Notes: generated by a model not told the origin, from the letters alone. 27,416 nt of DNA from Bacteroidales bacterium (GCA_016926235.1 JAFGOZ010000275.1:1-27416); one strand, 5' to 3'; counted from the first letter of the stretch, positions 16,848-26,131 are shown. Numbers and translations are program-made.

Positions 16848-18254
16848 CTATTCCATCAGAAATTTCTCCAGCTGATTAAAATTTAATGGCTTATATGTAA
16901 CATTTTTATTCTCATCAAGAACAATATACTTTGGAAGGTTCCTGATTTCAAAACTGTTTTCTATTACATTTCTATCTTTCCATACATTTGCATGAATCAT
17001 ATTCTCAGGGTATTTTGCAACTAATTTTTCCCATTTCTCTTTATCAATATCAAAGCTAAGTGTTAAAACAATAGTAAATCCATTAAATAAATCCATCATT
17101 TTATAAAGCTTCTTTAATTCATTTGTGCATAATTCACAATCACTACTCCAAAACATTAATACAATTCTTTCTGCATCAATATTATTGATAATAATTTTGT
17201 CCTCGTTATTGTCATATAGTTGTGGCAATGCAACCGGACGCCCATATAAAGTATTCTTTTTTCTCAATGATTTAGAATCCAGCATTTTCTGCTCATTAAG
17301 TGTTATCCAGGAAGTTTTCCCTTGTAGATAATAATTGTCTACTAAATGAATAAAAACTTCATCTGATATATTGTTTGCAGCAGTTTCATAGTATCTCAGA
17401 AAATTTGAGATAAGGTATTTATACACAATCTCATTCTCTATTGCTTTATTCAGAATCTCATCAATACTAAAAATTATAGAGTCAGGATTTTGTTCGATAA
17501 TTTTTGTCAGATAAGTAAAGACTTTCTCCTGAAAGAATGGAATATTCAATAATCTTTCATCATTAAATGTTGTATGATCAAGATAATGGTTCCTATAAAA
17601 TTGCAAACTTAGAAGCCATTTCAATGAATCTTGATTTGTACCACTGGCCAAACCTGTAAAATCTGGTATCTCAGGCTGAACAAATAATAATATTGTTTTA
17701 GCTAAAAGAGAATTTGGATTATTTTCAATAATGCTCTTCCAAGCATTCTTAATCTCAGAATTAATATCATCTATGTCCTTATCATACTGGTTAACTGAAT
17801 CTTCTATCATTGAGTATACTTTCTTTAATATTCTCAATTTTGTTTTACGTTGATCCATTAGTTGCATATATTTCTGGTATTCAATAAAACCAGAAGTTTC
17901 ATCAGCCCCGGTTATTTGTGTGTCCTGAACTTTAAATGAGGGTTGAGTATGTATCACAAAAGTTTGGTCATCAGCAATTAATAATTCCATATAAACATCC
18001 TCTCCCTGATGAATAAGATATAAACCCTGACTTAGCATGCTATCATTTCTAAATTGATATGTTGTATCATTTATCACCTTAGCTGTATCAACATATATTT
18101 GTCTCATGCCATAATAATATGACAGCGTGTGAATACTTTCAGTTTTGGATGTATAAATTAATTCAATATCATATCCCTGGGAGAAAGATTCTCTGGTAAA
18201 CCAACTTAAAATTAGTATTGCAATTATTTGACTGACTATTATTATTTTATTCAT
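16848..18254 (-). CDS. Exported thioredoxin-fold protein (DUF4369/DUF5106-like)
   Basis: A 468-residue periplasmic protein. A signal peptide (1-26, ending ESFSQ) is followed by a beta-rich N-terminal domain (about 27-115, YDIELIY ... YYYGMRQIYVDTAKVINDTTYQF) that resembles DUF4369. A long helical middle part (about 120-335) resembles DUF5106-type proteins. The C-terminal thioredoxin domain (about 340-468) has WSSDCELC, with redox cysteines 373 and 376, and the cis-proline segment NLPKYIVLDENK. This TlpA-like layout is common in Bacteroidota and is usually linked to disulfide reduction or cytochrome maturation in the envelope. The CELC active site differs from the usual CxPC pattern, so redox potential may differ. 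It is divergent from the glycosyltransferase, with 96 bp between the starts. Confidence 0.85.
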   Translation of the reverse strand: MNKIIIVSQIIAILILSWFTRESFSQGYDIELIYTSKTESIHTLSYYYGMRQIYVDTAKVINDTTYQFRNDSMLSQGLYLIHQGEDVYMELLIADDQTFVIHTQPSFKVQDTQITGADETSGFIEYQKYMQLMDQRKTKLRILKKVYSMIEDSVNQYDKDIDDINSEIKNAWKSIIENNPNSLLAKTILLFVQPEIPDFTGLASGTNQDSLKWLLSLQFYRNHYLDHTTFNDERLLNIPFFQEKVFTYLTKIIEQNPDSIIFSIDEILNKAIENEIVYKYLISNFLRYYETAANNISDEVFIHLVDNYYLQGKTSWITLNEQKMLDSKSLRKKNTLYGRPVALPQLYDNNEDKIIINNIDAERIVLMFWSSDCELCTNELKKLYKMMDLFNGFTIVLTLSFDIDKEKWEKLVAKYPENMIHANVWKDRNVIENSFEIRNLPKYIVLDENKNVTYKPLNFNQLEKFLME

Positions 18255-18281
18255 TTATTATTCGTTATAGGTTATATAGAA

Positions 18282-18289
18282 TAATTTTG
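18282..18289 (+). promoter_or_regulatory. Perfect TAnnTTTG -7 box upstream of the glycosyltransferase
   Basis: TAATTTTG at 18282-18289 matches the Bacteroidota -7 consensus exactly. No clear TTTG/TTG lies 19-21 bases upstream; TTCG at 18261 is the closest and is 17 bases away. A start near 18296 would leave a leader of about 55 nt before the ATG at 18351. Confidence 0.35.
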
Positions 18290-18350
18290 TATAATTACAG
18301 AATAAAAATTAAAATACCACCGTATTTATAAGCAAACTTTTCAGTGTATT

Positions 18351-19253
18351 ATGATCTCGATATTAATTCCTGTATACAACTTTAATATAAATGATCTCAT
18401 AAGGGAATTAACTTCACAAGGTGAAAAGTCAGGATCACCTTTTGAAATCATAGTGATTGATGATGCATCCACTAATAAAGATCAACAGCAAAATAACAGT
18501 AAAATATCAAAGTATAAATACACTTTATACATTGAAAATGAAACTAATATTGGCAGGTCTGCTACCAGAAACCTCTTAGCAGAAAAAGCGAAATATGAGT
18601 ATTTACTTTTTATGGATGGTGACAGCCAGATTGAAAATTCAGATTATTTAAAAAAGTACTTTGAAAGTATTAAAGAATATCCAAAAGACACGATAATATG
18701 TGGCGGCACCTCTTATACACACAATCCTCCTGACAACCAAAATCATTTATTACGTTGGGTTTACGGGAAAGCACATGAGGAAAAGTCAGCACAACAAAGA
18801 AATTTAAATCCAAATGGTTCCTTTTCCGCTTTTAACTTTCTTATTAGTAAATCATTATTTGATCATATAAAATTTGATAATAGCATAAAACAATATGGCC
18901 ATGAAGATACTTTGCTTGGTTATAAGCTAAAAAAAGCTGGATTTACTATCAAACACATTGATAATCCTTTAACCCATATAGGACTTGAAAGCAGTAATAT
19001 TTTTATTGAAAAAACAATAATTGGAGTGAATAATCTGAAAGAGCTTTATAAAAGATTTTACAAGGAAAAAAAGTTCATAGAAGATATTAAGTTATTAAAA
19101 ACCTATCACAAACTTAGAAAATATCGTTCATGCTGGATTGTTTCTATATTCTATAAAATTTTTAAGAAATTCTTAACTAAAAATTTAACGGGGAGCAAAC
19201 CTAAAATGTTCTATTTCAAATTATTAAAACTGGGACAAATTTGTTGTAGCTAA
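18351..19253 (+). CDS. Family 2 glycosyltransferase
   Basis: A 300-residue GT-A fold glycosyltransferase that transfers a sugar from a nucleotide donor. SILIPVYNF (3-11) and IIVIDDASTN (33-42) form the nucleotide-binding start. NIGRSATRN (66-74) is the typical family 2 loop, FMDGDSQI (87-94) is the metal-binding DxD equivalent, and YGHEDTLLGYKLKKAGF (182-198) contains the ED motif of the catalytic base region. No membrane segment is evident; a basic amphipathic C-terminus (from about 230, YKRFYKEKKF ... KKFLTKN) may hold it at the inner membrane. The acceptor is unknown. It is a single gene, not part of a polysaccharide locus in this window. Its stop is 4 bp from the convergent LysM gene. Confidence 0.9.
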   Translation: MISILIPVYNFNINDLIRELTSQGEKSGSPFEIIVIDDASTNKDQQQNNSKISKYKYTLYIENETNIGRSATRNLLAEKAKYEYLLFMDGDSQIENSDYLKKYFESIKEYPKDTIICGGTSYTHNPPDNQNHLLRWVYGKAHEEKSAQQRNLNPNGSFSAFNFLISKSLFDHIKFDNSIKQYGHEDTLLGYKLKKAGFTIKHIDNPLTHIGLESSNIFIEKTIIGVNNLKELYKRFYKEKKFIEDIKLLKTYHKLRKYRSCWIVSIFYKIFKKFLTKNLTGSKPKMFYFKLLKLGQICCS

Positions 19254-19257
19254 TACC

Positions 19258-21243
19258 CTACTGATTATGTTGATTATTCGATAAGTCATCCTCCTGTATC
19301 TCATCTTCATCAAAAACTTTCACCTCGTAATCCTTAGTATAAGTATTATAAGTAACACCCCTATTCAAGTAGTATTTTGTCTTTTCATCCTTTACAAATT
19401 CAAAATTTGATGATACCTGAGGATAGAAAATATCTTCAAGACAATATTCGAAATATATACCATGTGTTTTTAGCGCAGACAAGAAGTAGGTAGTAATATC
19501 ATAACCCATAAGGGCAAAATTGTAGCCATCTGATGTTGTCCTGCAAGGAAGCGAACTAAAATATCTGTAATAGTTTCTCTGGAACTCGTAATACCTCTCG
19601 TTTTTTAATTCTGATTTAAAAGGCGTACCATAGGAAAATTGCAATTGGTGATAAAACTCACATTCAATATTCATCAACTTTGTCCAAGATGGCAAACCAT
19701 AGAGCATTACATCATGTTTAGTTAATACCAGGTTTAGTTTTGCAATAACCTTTGATAGATAAACATCATCTTCTGTTAGAACAATCATATGGGTTGTCCC
19801 CCTCTTATTTAATGCTGAATAAATTTGATGTTCAGTCGTATCATTATATATTGCAACATCAAACAATGTGTCTGGAATATTATGAGATTTGAAGTGATTT
19901 AAAATAATATCCCTTTCCCATACGCTATTTGAGTCGCCCGAATATACTACAACAAGTTTCTCATTTTTTTTCAATATCATGAAATCAGCAATTCTTTCAT
20001 AAAGTATTTCATTGCTGGGATTTGTAACAAAAACAGGATTTTGGGAAGGAACATCCAGAGAATTACAAAAAGGTGAAACAAGAGTGACCTGATTAGGTGG
20101 CAGTGATTCATATAAGGCTTGCATGCAGTAGTTATAAACCGGACCAATTATCAGGTTCATATTTTCAAACTCTTTCCCTTTCAGAAGCTTCTTAACACGT
20201 GCTGAATCCCTCTGCGTATCGTAAACATAAAGATTGACATTTACTCCCTCATTTTTCATTTTTTCAATGCCTAATAAAATCCCCTCATAAAATTCACTGA
20301 AACTGTATGACATTTCTTGCAACATCCTTAATTTTTTAAGTCTGTAATATTTCATATTATCAGATGGATCTTTACCTATGTCTTCATTCAATATTAAGTC
20401 TCGTTCATTCAAACAAAACGGTAACATTACAGCAACGTTGAATGATACAGGATTTGCTTTATAATTAAAAGAATCACATAATGCCCTCAAAGAATCAATG
20501 TTAACAACCATTGTATCAGTTTCTACTAAAAGTAAAGAATCAACAGGTTGAACATAAACCGTTGTATGTGCTGTATCTATTGCCTTCGGAATTCTAATTA
20601 TCTGTCCTTCTTTTAATACGCCGTGTTTAAGATCTTCATTAGCTGCCTTCAGCTGCTCCTCTGTTACATTAAACCGCTTTGTTAACGAGTATAATGTTTC
20701 TTTCTTTTTCACTCTATAGTAAATAAAAGCAGAATCTTCTGGCACAACTGAAGTCTTTGGTTGTTCAGCAGCAATCTTACGAGGAATTTTTATTACCTGG
20801 TTAACTTGTAATGCATCGTATTTTACTTCTGGGTTGTGCAGCTCAATTTCCTTTTGAGTTATTTGATATCTTTGGGTAAGTGAATATAAGGTTTCTCCCT
20901 GTTGTATAATATGATAAATGTATTTATCCTTCTCATCCAGGGTTACTTCATTATATACAACTTTTTTAGGTATTTTTAATGCCTGTCCTTCTTTCAGTGA
21001 AATATCGGCCCCAGGATTTTCTTTAATAATTGAACTTTCGGGGACATTATAGGCTTTACTTATTGAATACAATGTTTGGCCCTTTTTAACCATATGAACA
21101 TAATAAACTACGCCATCAATAATAACCTTATCGGAGGATATTTCTACATCCATCTTTTCATTTTGAGCATACGTTTTGATTAACCCAAAACTTAAAACAA
21201 GGAGAAAACAATAATGCAATAATTTTCTTTTACTTTTAATCAT
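19258..21243 (-). CDS. Triple-LysM protein with periplasmic-binding-protein-like domain
   Basis: A 661-residue envelope protein. The signal peptide is about 1-26 (ending KTYAQ). Three LysM domains follow at about 48-92 (VKKGQTLYSISKAYNV), 109-154 (IQQGETLYSLTQRYQI) and 174-219 (VKKKETLYSLTKRFNV); each ends with a VIKIP-type strand. From about 265 to the C-terminus it has a type I periplasmic-binding fold (VAVMLPFCL, EGILLGIEKMKNEGVNVNLYVYDTQRD, NLIIGPVYN, LVSPFCN), comparable to amino-acid ABC receptors and LpoA-type proteins. LysM domains bind peptidoglycan N-acetylglucosamine chains, so the protein probably sits on the wall and binds a ligand or a synthase. No transporter is nearby. It is the third gene after phoH and purC on this strand, 58 bp from purC. 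Confidence 0.87.
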   Translation of the reverse strand: MIKSKRKLLHYCFLLVLSFGLIKTYAQNEKMDVEISSDKVIIDGVVYYVHMVKKGQTLYSISKAYNVPESSIIKENPGADISLKEGQALKIPKKVVYNEVTLDEKDKYIYHIIQQGETLYSLTQRYQITQKEIELHNPEVKYDALQVNQVIKIPRKIAAEQPKTSVVPEDSAFIYYRVKKKETLYSLTKRFNVTEEQLKAANEDLKHGVLKEGQIIRIPKAIDTAHTTVYVQPVDSLLLVETDTMVVNIDSLRALCDSFNYKANPVSFNVAVMLPFCLNERDLILNEDIGKDPSDNMKYYRLKKLRMLQEMSYSFSEFYEGILLGIEKMKNEGVNVNLYVYDTQRDSARVKKLLKGKEFENMNLIIGPVYNYCMQALYESLPPNQVTLVSPFCNSLDVPSQNPVFVTNPSNEILYERIADFMILKKNEKLVVVYSGDSNSVWERDIILNHFKSHNIPDTLFDVAIYNDTTEHQIYSALNKRGTTHMIVLTEDDVYLSKVIAKLNLVLTKHDVMLYGLPSWTKLMNIECEFYHQLQFSYGTPFKSELKNERYYEFQRNYYRYFSSLPCRTTSDGYNFALMGYDITTYFLSALKTHGIYFEYCLEDIFYPQVSSNFEFVKDEKTKYYLNRGVTYNTYTKDYEVKVFDEDEIQEDDLSNNQHNQ

Positions 21244-21301
21244 TGAAAAAATGCTACCAGTGAAATCTTACCAAAGTAAATGATTTTATTTTTTAAATAG
21301 T

Positions 21302-22249
21302 CTATAAAGTTTTCAAAAATTCTGAAACATTTGTTTTTATTCGATCCTGAACATTAGAAATATCTGCTTTTAAAAACCTTTCGCCGGTAATTTTTTCGAA
21401 AAGTTCAATATAACGTTCAGATACTTGTTTGACAAAATCATCCGGCATAGGTGGGACCTGCTGTCCTTCTTTACCCATGAAATGATTACTGATTAGCCAC
21501 TCCCTTACAAATTCTTTTGAAAGCTGTTTTTGTGCTTCTCCTTTGGCAAGCCGTTCTTCATATCCTTCAGCATAAAAATAGCGTGATGAATCAGGGGTGT
21601 TAATTTCATCAATAAGATATATCTGTCCATTCTTTTTACCAAATTCATATTTTGTATCTACTAAAATCAATCCTTTCTCAGCAGCTATTTCTGTACCCCT
21701 TTTAAAGAGTGCCCTGGTATACTTTTCAAGTAATGCATAGTCTTCTGCAGACACAAGCCCGGTATTTATAATCTCTTCTTTTGAAATATCTAAATCATGT
21801 CCTTCATCTGCCTTTGTGGTAGGAGTAATTAATGGTTCTGGAAATTTCTGATGTTCTTTCATACCATCTGGCATAGCACATCCACAAATAGTACGCTTCC
21901 CTGCTTTATACTCACGCCATGCGTGCCCGGTAAGATAGCCGCGAATAACCATCTCCACTTTAAAAGGTTCAGCCCGGTGCCCCACCATAACCATGGGATC
22001 AGGAGATGCAATCATCCAGTTTGGAACTATGTCTTTCGTAGCTTGTAAAAACTTACTCGCAATTTGATTTAATACCTGACCTTTAAAGGGTATTCCTTTA
22101 GGCAAAACCACATCAAATGCTGATATCCTGTCAGTAACAACCATTACAAGGTACTCATTATTAATGTTATAAACATCCCGCACTTTCCCATTATAAACAC
22201 CTTTTTGGTTTGGGAACTGAAAGTTTGTTTTTGTTAATGATTGTTCCAT
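21302..22249 (-). CDS. purC: SAICAR synthase (phosphoribosylaminoimidazole-succinocarboxamide synthase)
   Basis: A 315-residue cytoplasmic enzyme of purine synthesis that joins CAIR and aspartate using [12 protein letters not shown] (about 22-30) is the phosphate-binding loop, [18 protein letters not shown] follows, and [17 protein letters not shown] (about 98-114) is the conserved core. Then come [11 protein letters not shown] and [16 protein letters not shown], the metal and substrate motif. It belongs to the longer (about 300 aa, yeast ADE1-like) branch common in Bacteroidota rather than the 240-residue E. coli type. The ATG is only 2 bp from the phoH stop, so translation is likely coupled. 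Confidence 0.97.
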   Translation of the reverse strand: MEQSLTKTNFQFPNQKGVYNGKVRDVYNINNEYLVMVVTDRISAFDVVLPKGIPFKGQVLNQIASKFLQATKDIVPNWMIASPDPMVMVGHRAEPFKVEMVIRGYLTGHAWREYKAGKRTICGCAMPDGMKEHQKFPEPLITPTTKADEGHDLDISKEEIINTGLVSAEDYALLEKYTRALFKRGTEIAAEKGLILVDTKYEFGKKNGQIYLIDEINTPDSSRYFYAEGYEERLAKGEAQKQLSKEFVREWLISNHFMGKEGQQVPPMPDDFVKQVSERYIELFEKITGERFLKADISNVQDRIKTNVSEFLKTL

Positions 22250-22251
22250 AA

Positions 22252-23226
22252 TTATTTTGTTTTGTTATTATTTTCCTCGTCTTTTTTTAATGTATTATAA
22301 GCATTTACAATATGCTTTACCAACCTGTGGCGCACAATATCCCGTAAATCAAAATGAATAATCGAAATCCCTTTAATGTTTTTTAAAATCTCAATGCCTT
22401 GTAACAGCCCTGAATTTGCTTTTTTGGGAAGATCAATCTGCGTAATATCACCAGTTACAATGAATTTTGAATTTTTTCCCATCCGGGTAAGGAACATTTT
22501 AAACTGGTTAAGTGTGGCATTCTGTGCTTCGTCTAAGATAACTGTGGCATTATCAAGTGTGCGCCCACGCATATAGGCTAATGGAGCAATTTGAATAGTC
22601 CCGTCTTCCATATATGCTTTAAGCTTTTTAGATGGGATCATATCATTAAGCGCATCATATAAAGGCTGAAGATAAGGATCCAGCTTTTCTTTGTAATCGC
22701 CAGGTAGAAATCCCAGATTTTCACCTGCCTCAACCGCCGGACGGGTAAGTATAATCTTTTTAACTTCCTTAAATCTAAGAGATTTTACAGCCAATGCAAT
22801 GGCAGTATATGTTTTTCCTGATCCGGCAGGACCAATCGCCAAGACCAGGTCATTCTCCGCATAATCTTTAACCAGTTGTAACTGATTGATACTTCTTGCT
22901 GTAATTCGTTGGCCATTATTTCCATAGATAATAAAATCTTCATCTTCCATTGCCTCAGGTAACACATCTGAATAATCATCAGAAAAGATTTCCTCCATTT
23001 TCTCTTTAGGGAGGTCATTATATTTATGAATATAGTCAATACAAGCATCCACAACGTCAACAAAACGATCTATCTCGCTTTCCTCACCAACGGCTTTTAT
23101 TTCATTTCCACGAGCTATAAGCTTAATCTTTGGAAACTGTTTCTTAATGATCTCAAACTTCACATTATTTACCCCGTACATACTAACCGGGTCAACTCCT
23201 TCTAAATATATATTTCGTTCGATCAT
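22252..23226 (-). CDS. phoH: PhoH-like ATPase
   Basis: A 324-residue cytoplasmic P-loop ATPase of the PhoH/YbeZ branch. An N-terminal part (about 1-90) contains a KH-like beta-alpha region ([24 protein letters not shown]). The ATPase core carries Walker [10 protein letters not shown] (132-140), [16 protein letters not shown] (161-176), Walker B VILDEAQN (229-236), [11 protein letters not shown] (255-265) and RHRLVKHIV (299-307). YbeZ-type proteins bind RNA and work with YbeY in ribosome maturation; no ybeY is in the window. It heads the phoH-purC-LysM series, and its promoter region is shared with the divergent SAM hydroxide adenosyltransferase gene, 99 bp between start codons. Pairing with purC is a common Bacteroidota gene order to my recollection, with no known functional link. 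Confidence 0.95.
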   Translation of the reverse strand: MIERNIYLEGVDPVSMYGVNNVKFEIIKKQFPKIKLIARGNEIKAVGEESEIDRFVDVVDACIDYIHKYNDLPKEKMEEIFSDDYSDVLPEAMEDEDFIIYGNNGQRITARSINQLQLVKDYAENDLVLAIGPAGSGKTYTAIALAVKSLRFKEVKKIILTRPAVEAGENLGFLPGDYKEKLDPYLQPLYDALNDMIPSKKLKAYMEDGTIQIAPLAYMRGRTLDNATVILDEAQNATLNQFKMFLTRMGKNSKFIVTGDITQIDLPKKANSGLLQGIEILKNIKGISIIHFDLRDIVRHRLVKHIVNAYNTLKKDEENNNKTK

Positions 23227-23260
23227 AAAATTGTTAAAGAATCATTATTTTTGATAAGTA

Positions 23261-23290
23261 CAAAATAAAACCATTTTTTTGACTTTTCAA
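23261..23290 (-). promoter_or_regulatory. Candidate promoter for phoH-purC-LysM
   Basis: Read on the minus strand, TTG (23290-23288) is followed after 19 bases by TTATTTTG (23268-23261), one base from TAnnTTTG. A start near 23254 would give a leader of about 28 nt before the phoH ATG. A divergent promoter for 23326 must lie in the same 99-bp gap, but no clear box is visible for it. Confidence 0.4.
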
Positions 23291-23325
23291 CAAGTATTAT
23301 TGATAACAGATAATGTTTTGCTCGA

Positions 23326-24099
23326 ATGGCAATAATAACACTAACAACAGATTGGAAAGACGATGATTACTACATCGGATGTATAAAAGGAGCCCTTTTA
23401 TCAACAATTCCGGGATGCGTTATTATTGACATTTCTCATCAGATCAAATCATTTAATATTCTTCAGGCGGCTTTTGTTTTGCGAAATTGTTACAAAAATT
23501 ATCCTGAAGGTACTGTGCATATTATTTGCGTAAATTCTGAAATTGAAAAAGATCAACGTCATGTACTGGTCAAAACTGACAATCAATATTTTATTGGCAC
23601 GGATAATGGCATCTTCAGCCTGTTATTTAAAGACAAAGTGGACCTTATTATAGATTTTACGAATGAAAAGAAAAAATCTACTTTCCCTGAACTTGATCTC
23701 TTCGTAGATATCGCTGCTCAAATTCAGAAGAGTATGGATATAAAATCACTTGGAAAAACCTTAAATGAATTCCAAAAACGTATTCCATTGCGTGCAACAA
23801 TCGATGATTCAGTTATTACAGGAGGGATTATCCATATTGATTCGTATCGTAATGTTATTACAAATATTTCTCGTGAGCTTTTTGAACGTGTGGGAAATAA
23901 CAGACCTTTTGAATTGTTTGTACAAAGCAATTCCTACAAAATACGTAAAATCAATACATATTATAATGAGACTTCACCGGGAGAACTGCTAGCGTTATTT
24001 AACTCCCTTGATTTACTTGAAATTGCAATAAACAAGGGTAATGCCGCCGATTTATTAAACCTTTCAACAAATTCTTCTGTACGTATAAAGTTTCAATAA
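23326..24099 (+). CDS. SAM hydroxide adenosyltransferase (DUF62 family)
   Basis: A 257-residue cytoplasmic enzyme of the fluorinase/chlorinase superfamily. Most members split S-adenosylmethionine with hydroxide to give adenosine and methionine. The N-terminal motif ITLTTDWKDDDYYIGCIKGALL (3-24) is the SAM-binding start, with Trp where many relatives have Phe-Gly. IIDISHQIKSFNILQAAFVLRN (about 34-55), VHIICVNSEI and FIGTDNGIFSLLF (about 87-99) follow. The C-terminal domain (about 160-257) includes GGIIHIDSYRNVITNIS, which contacts adenine. Halogenase-specific residues cannot be judged here, so plain SAM hydrolase activity is the default. It has a divergent start from phoH and is followed 88 bp later by the DUF3078 gene. 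Confidence 0.9.
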   Translation: MAIITLTTDWKDDDYYIGCIKGALLSTIPGCVIIDISHQIKSFNILQAAFVLRNCYKNYPEGTVHIICVNSEIEKDQRHVLVKTDNQYFIGTDNGIFSLLFKDKVDLIIDFTNEKKKSTFPELDLFVDIAAQIQKSMDIKSLGKTLNEFQKRIPLRATIDDSVITGGIIHIDSYRNVITNISRELFERVGNNRPFELFVQSNSYKIRKINTYYNETSPGELLALFNSLDLLEIAINKGNAADLLNLSTNSSVRIKFQ

Positions 24100-24187
24100 C
24101 CTATAAATATTGTGTGAACTTTTAATAAACAATGTTTAACTATTGCTGTTTTCAGATAAACACCTTGAATACATTAATACTACCACC

Positions 24188-25144
24188 ATGAAAAAAACCA
24201 TTCTTATTCCGGTCTTCATAGTATTATCTATACAACTCTTATCCGGACAAACGACAGAACCAGAAACTACACTTAGAGAACAAAAAGCAGACAGCCTAAA
24301 CGGCTGGAAGAAGGGAGGCACAATTAGTGTTAACCTGACCCAGGCTTCATTCAAAAACTGGGCAACCGGAGGACAGAATTCAATTGCCGTTAATGGCATT
24401 ACAAGCGCATATGCAAATTATAAAAAAGGAAAATCGACATGGGATAATATGATTGATTTGGGTTATGGAATACTGCACCAAAAAGATATGAATCCCGTTA
24501 AAACGGATGATAAAATTGATTTCGCTTCCAAATACGGCTATTCACTTTCAAAACATACATATGCCGCTTTCCTTTTTAATTTTAAAACCCAAATCGCTAA
24601 GGGTTATAACTACCCAAATGATTCTGATGTTATTTCAGATTTACTTGCACCCGGTTATATACTAACTGCAGCAGGTATTGATTATAAACCCAATGATGAT
24701 CTTTCTTTATTTATAGCACCGGTTACAGGAAAAATTACTGTTGTAAAAGATCAGGATCTTGCTGATGCCGGTTCTTTCGGTGTTGAAGCTGCAAAATATG
24801 ATACATCCGGTACCTTATTATCTCATGCTAAGAAGTCATTTTCTGAGTTCGGAGGATATACCCGCGTTGTTTATAAGCATAACTTTTTTAAAGATAATAG
24901 TGTAAGCCTGCTAACAAAACTGGATTTATTTTCAAATTATTTAAAAAATCCCGAATGTATAGATGTAAGCTGGGAAACAATTATAACCTTTAAAGTCAAT
25001 AAATACATTTCTGCAAATATAACAACTCATTTATTATATGATAACGATATTGATATTATAGATAATGGGGAAAACATAGGACCGGCAACACAATTCAAAC
25101 AGGTTATTGGAGTAGGATTTTCCTATTCATTTTACGAACAATAA
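24188..25144 (+). CDS. DUF3078 outer-membrane protein
   Basis: 318 residues from the ATG at 24188; an upstream TTG at 24143 would put 15 extra residues before an otherwise normal signal peptide and is rejected. The signal peptide (MKKTILIPVFIVLSIQLLSGQ) is followed by GWKKGGTISVNLTQASFKNWATGG (about 40-63), a hallmark of DUF3078, a Bacteroidota-specific family. The rest is a run of amphipathic beta strands with Gly/Asn-rich turns, ending VGFSYSFYEQ, as in outer-membrane barrels. Function is unknown; family members are usually single-copy envelope proteins. It stands alone between the SAM hydroxide adenosyltransferase and mazG genes on the same strand, with gaps of 88 and 182 bp. Confidence 0.87.
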   Translation: MKKTILIPVFIVLSIQLLSGQTTEPETTLREQKADSLNGWKKGGTISVNLTQASFKNWATGGQNSIAVNGITSAYANYKKGKSTWDNMIDLGYGILHQKDMNPVKTDDKIDFASKYGYSLSKHTYAAFLFNFKTQIAKGYNYPNDSDVISDLLAPGYILTAAGIDYKPNDDLSLFIAPVTGKITVVKDQDLADAGSFGVEAAKYDTSGTLLSHAKKSFSEFGGYTRVVYKHNFFKDNSVSLLTKLDLFSNYLKNPECIDVSWETIITFKVNKYISANITTHLLYDNDIDIIDNGENIGPATQFKQVIGVGFSYSFYEQ

Positions 25145-25326
25145 ATTCGTTAAACGAGCAAAGCAGGCTAAACAATGATCCATTGATCCAATAATCCATT
25201 TATCCATCGTTCCCCGTATTTAATTAACTTTTCCTCATGTTGGTTAATTGTTTGCAATTGTCATGTCATATTCATTCTAAATGTAATATATGTTTTGCAC
25301 CTTTGTTATAGTATAAAAAAAACATT
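25145..25326. other. 182-bp intergenic region with imperfect ATCCA repeats
   Basis: Between the DUF3078 stop and the mazG start there are four copies of ATCCA(T) in 32 bases (25177-25208, units GATCCATT, GATCCA, ATCCATT, ATCCATC). An 11-base near-palindrome TCGTTAAACGA lies at 25147-25157 and could be a weak stem. The final 40 bases contain CACCTTTG (25298-25305), a partial -7 match for mazG. I see no coding sequence or RNA gene. Confidence 0.35.
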
Positions 25327-26100
25327 ATGGAAGAAAAACTAAAAGCCTTTGAAAGTTTATTAATTATCATGGATGAATTAAGGGCAAAATGCCCCTGGGA
25401 CAAAGAGCAAACTTTTGATAGCCTGAGAAATCTTACGATTGAAGAAGTATATGAACTTGCCGATGCAATTACAAGAAAAGATATTAAGGATATTAAAAAA
25501 GAACTTGGTGATATCTTGCTTCATATTGTTTTTTACGCAAAAGTAGGATCTGAAACCAATGATTTTGACATTAAGGATGTTATAGATTCTCTCTGTGAAA
25601 AACTGATCTTTCGCCACCCGCATGTGTTCTCTACAACCCAGGTAAATAATTCGGAAGATGTAAAGCACAACTGGGAAGAACTTAAGATAAAAGAAGGAAA
25701 CAAAACTGTTTTGGGGGGAGTACCCGATTCACTTCCCGCACTTATAAAAGCTAACCGTATTCAAGAGAAAGTGCGTGCTGTGGGTTTCGATTGGGAAGAG
25801 AAGAAACAGGTTTGGGAAAAAGTACATGAGGAAATTGATGAATTGATAGAAGAAATAAAAAGTAACGATACTAATAAGATAGAATCGGAATTCGGGGACT
25901 TATTCTTCTCGCTGGTAAATGCAGCCAGGCTGTACGGTATAGATCCGGAAACAGCTCTTGAAAAAACCAACCGGAAATTTAAAAAACGTTTTAATTACCT
26001 TGAAAAAAAGACAATACACATGGGTAAAAATCTAAAATCCATGACTTTAAAAGAAATGGACGATATATGGGAGGAAGCAAAAATGAAAGACCATACTTAA
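25327..26100 (+). CDS. mazG: Nucleoside triphosphate pyrophosphohydrolase MazG
   Basis: A 257-residue cytoplasmic house-cleaning enzyme that hydrolyses noncanonical or excess NTPs to NMP and pyrophosphate. It has the two tandem MazG domains of the E. coli-type protein. The first has CPWDKEQTFDSL (22-33), the metal-binding EExxE (39-43) and ELGD (59-62). The linker has VPDSLPALIKANRIQEK, and the second domain has EEIDELIEEI and ESEFGDLFFSLVN, repeating the ExxE/ExxD pattern. The C-terminus ends with KEMDDIWEEAK, as in other family members. Length is normal. It converges on the chemotaxis-like gene, with 31 bp between the stops. Confidence 0.97.
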   Translation: MEEKLKAFESLLIIMDELRAKCPWDKEQTFDSLRNLTIEEVYELADAITRKDIKDIKKELGDILLHIVFYAKVGSETNDFDIKDVIDSLCEKLIFRHPHVFSTTQVNNSEDVKHNWEELKIKEGNKTVLGGVPDSLPALIKANRIQEKVRAVGFDWEEKKQVWEKVHEEIDELIEEIKSNDTNKIESEFGDLFFSLVNAARLYGIDPETALEKTNRKFKKRFNYLEKKTIHMGKNLKSMTLKEMDDIWEEAKMKDHT

Positions 26101-26131
26101 TAAACCAAAGATTTACTGATATTTCATTCTT

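Noticed and set aside
18351..21243. Glycosyltransferase and LysM genes as part of a capsule locus
   Set aside because: Only one glycosyltransferase is present, the two genes are convergent, and no flippase, polymerase or sugar-synthesis genes are nearby.
24143..24187. TTG start giving 15 extra residues on the DUF3078 protein
   Set aside because: The internal ATG at 24188 begins a normal signal peptide; the extension would place charged residues before it.
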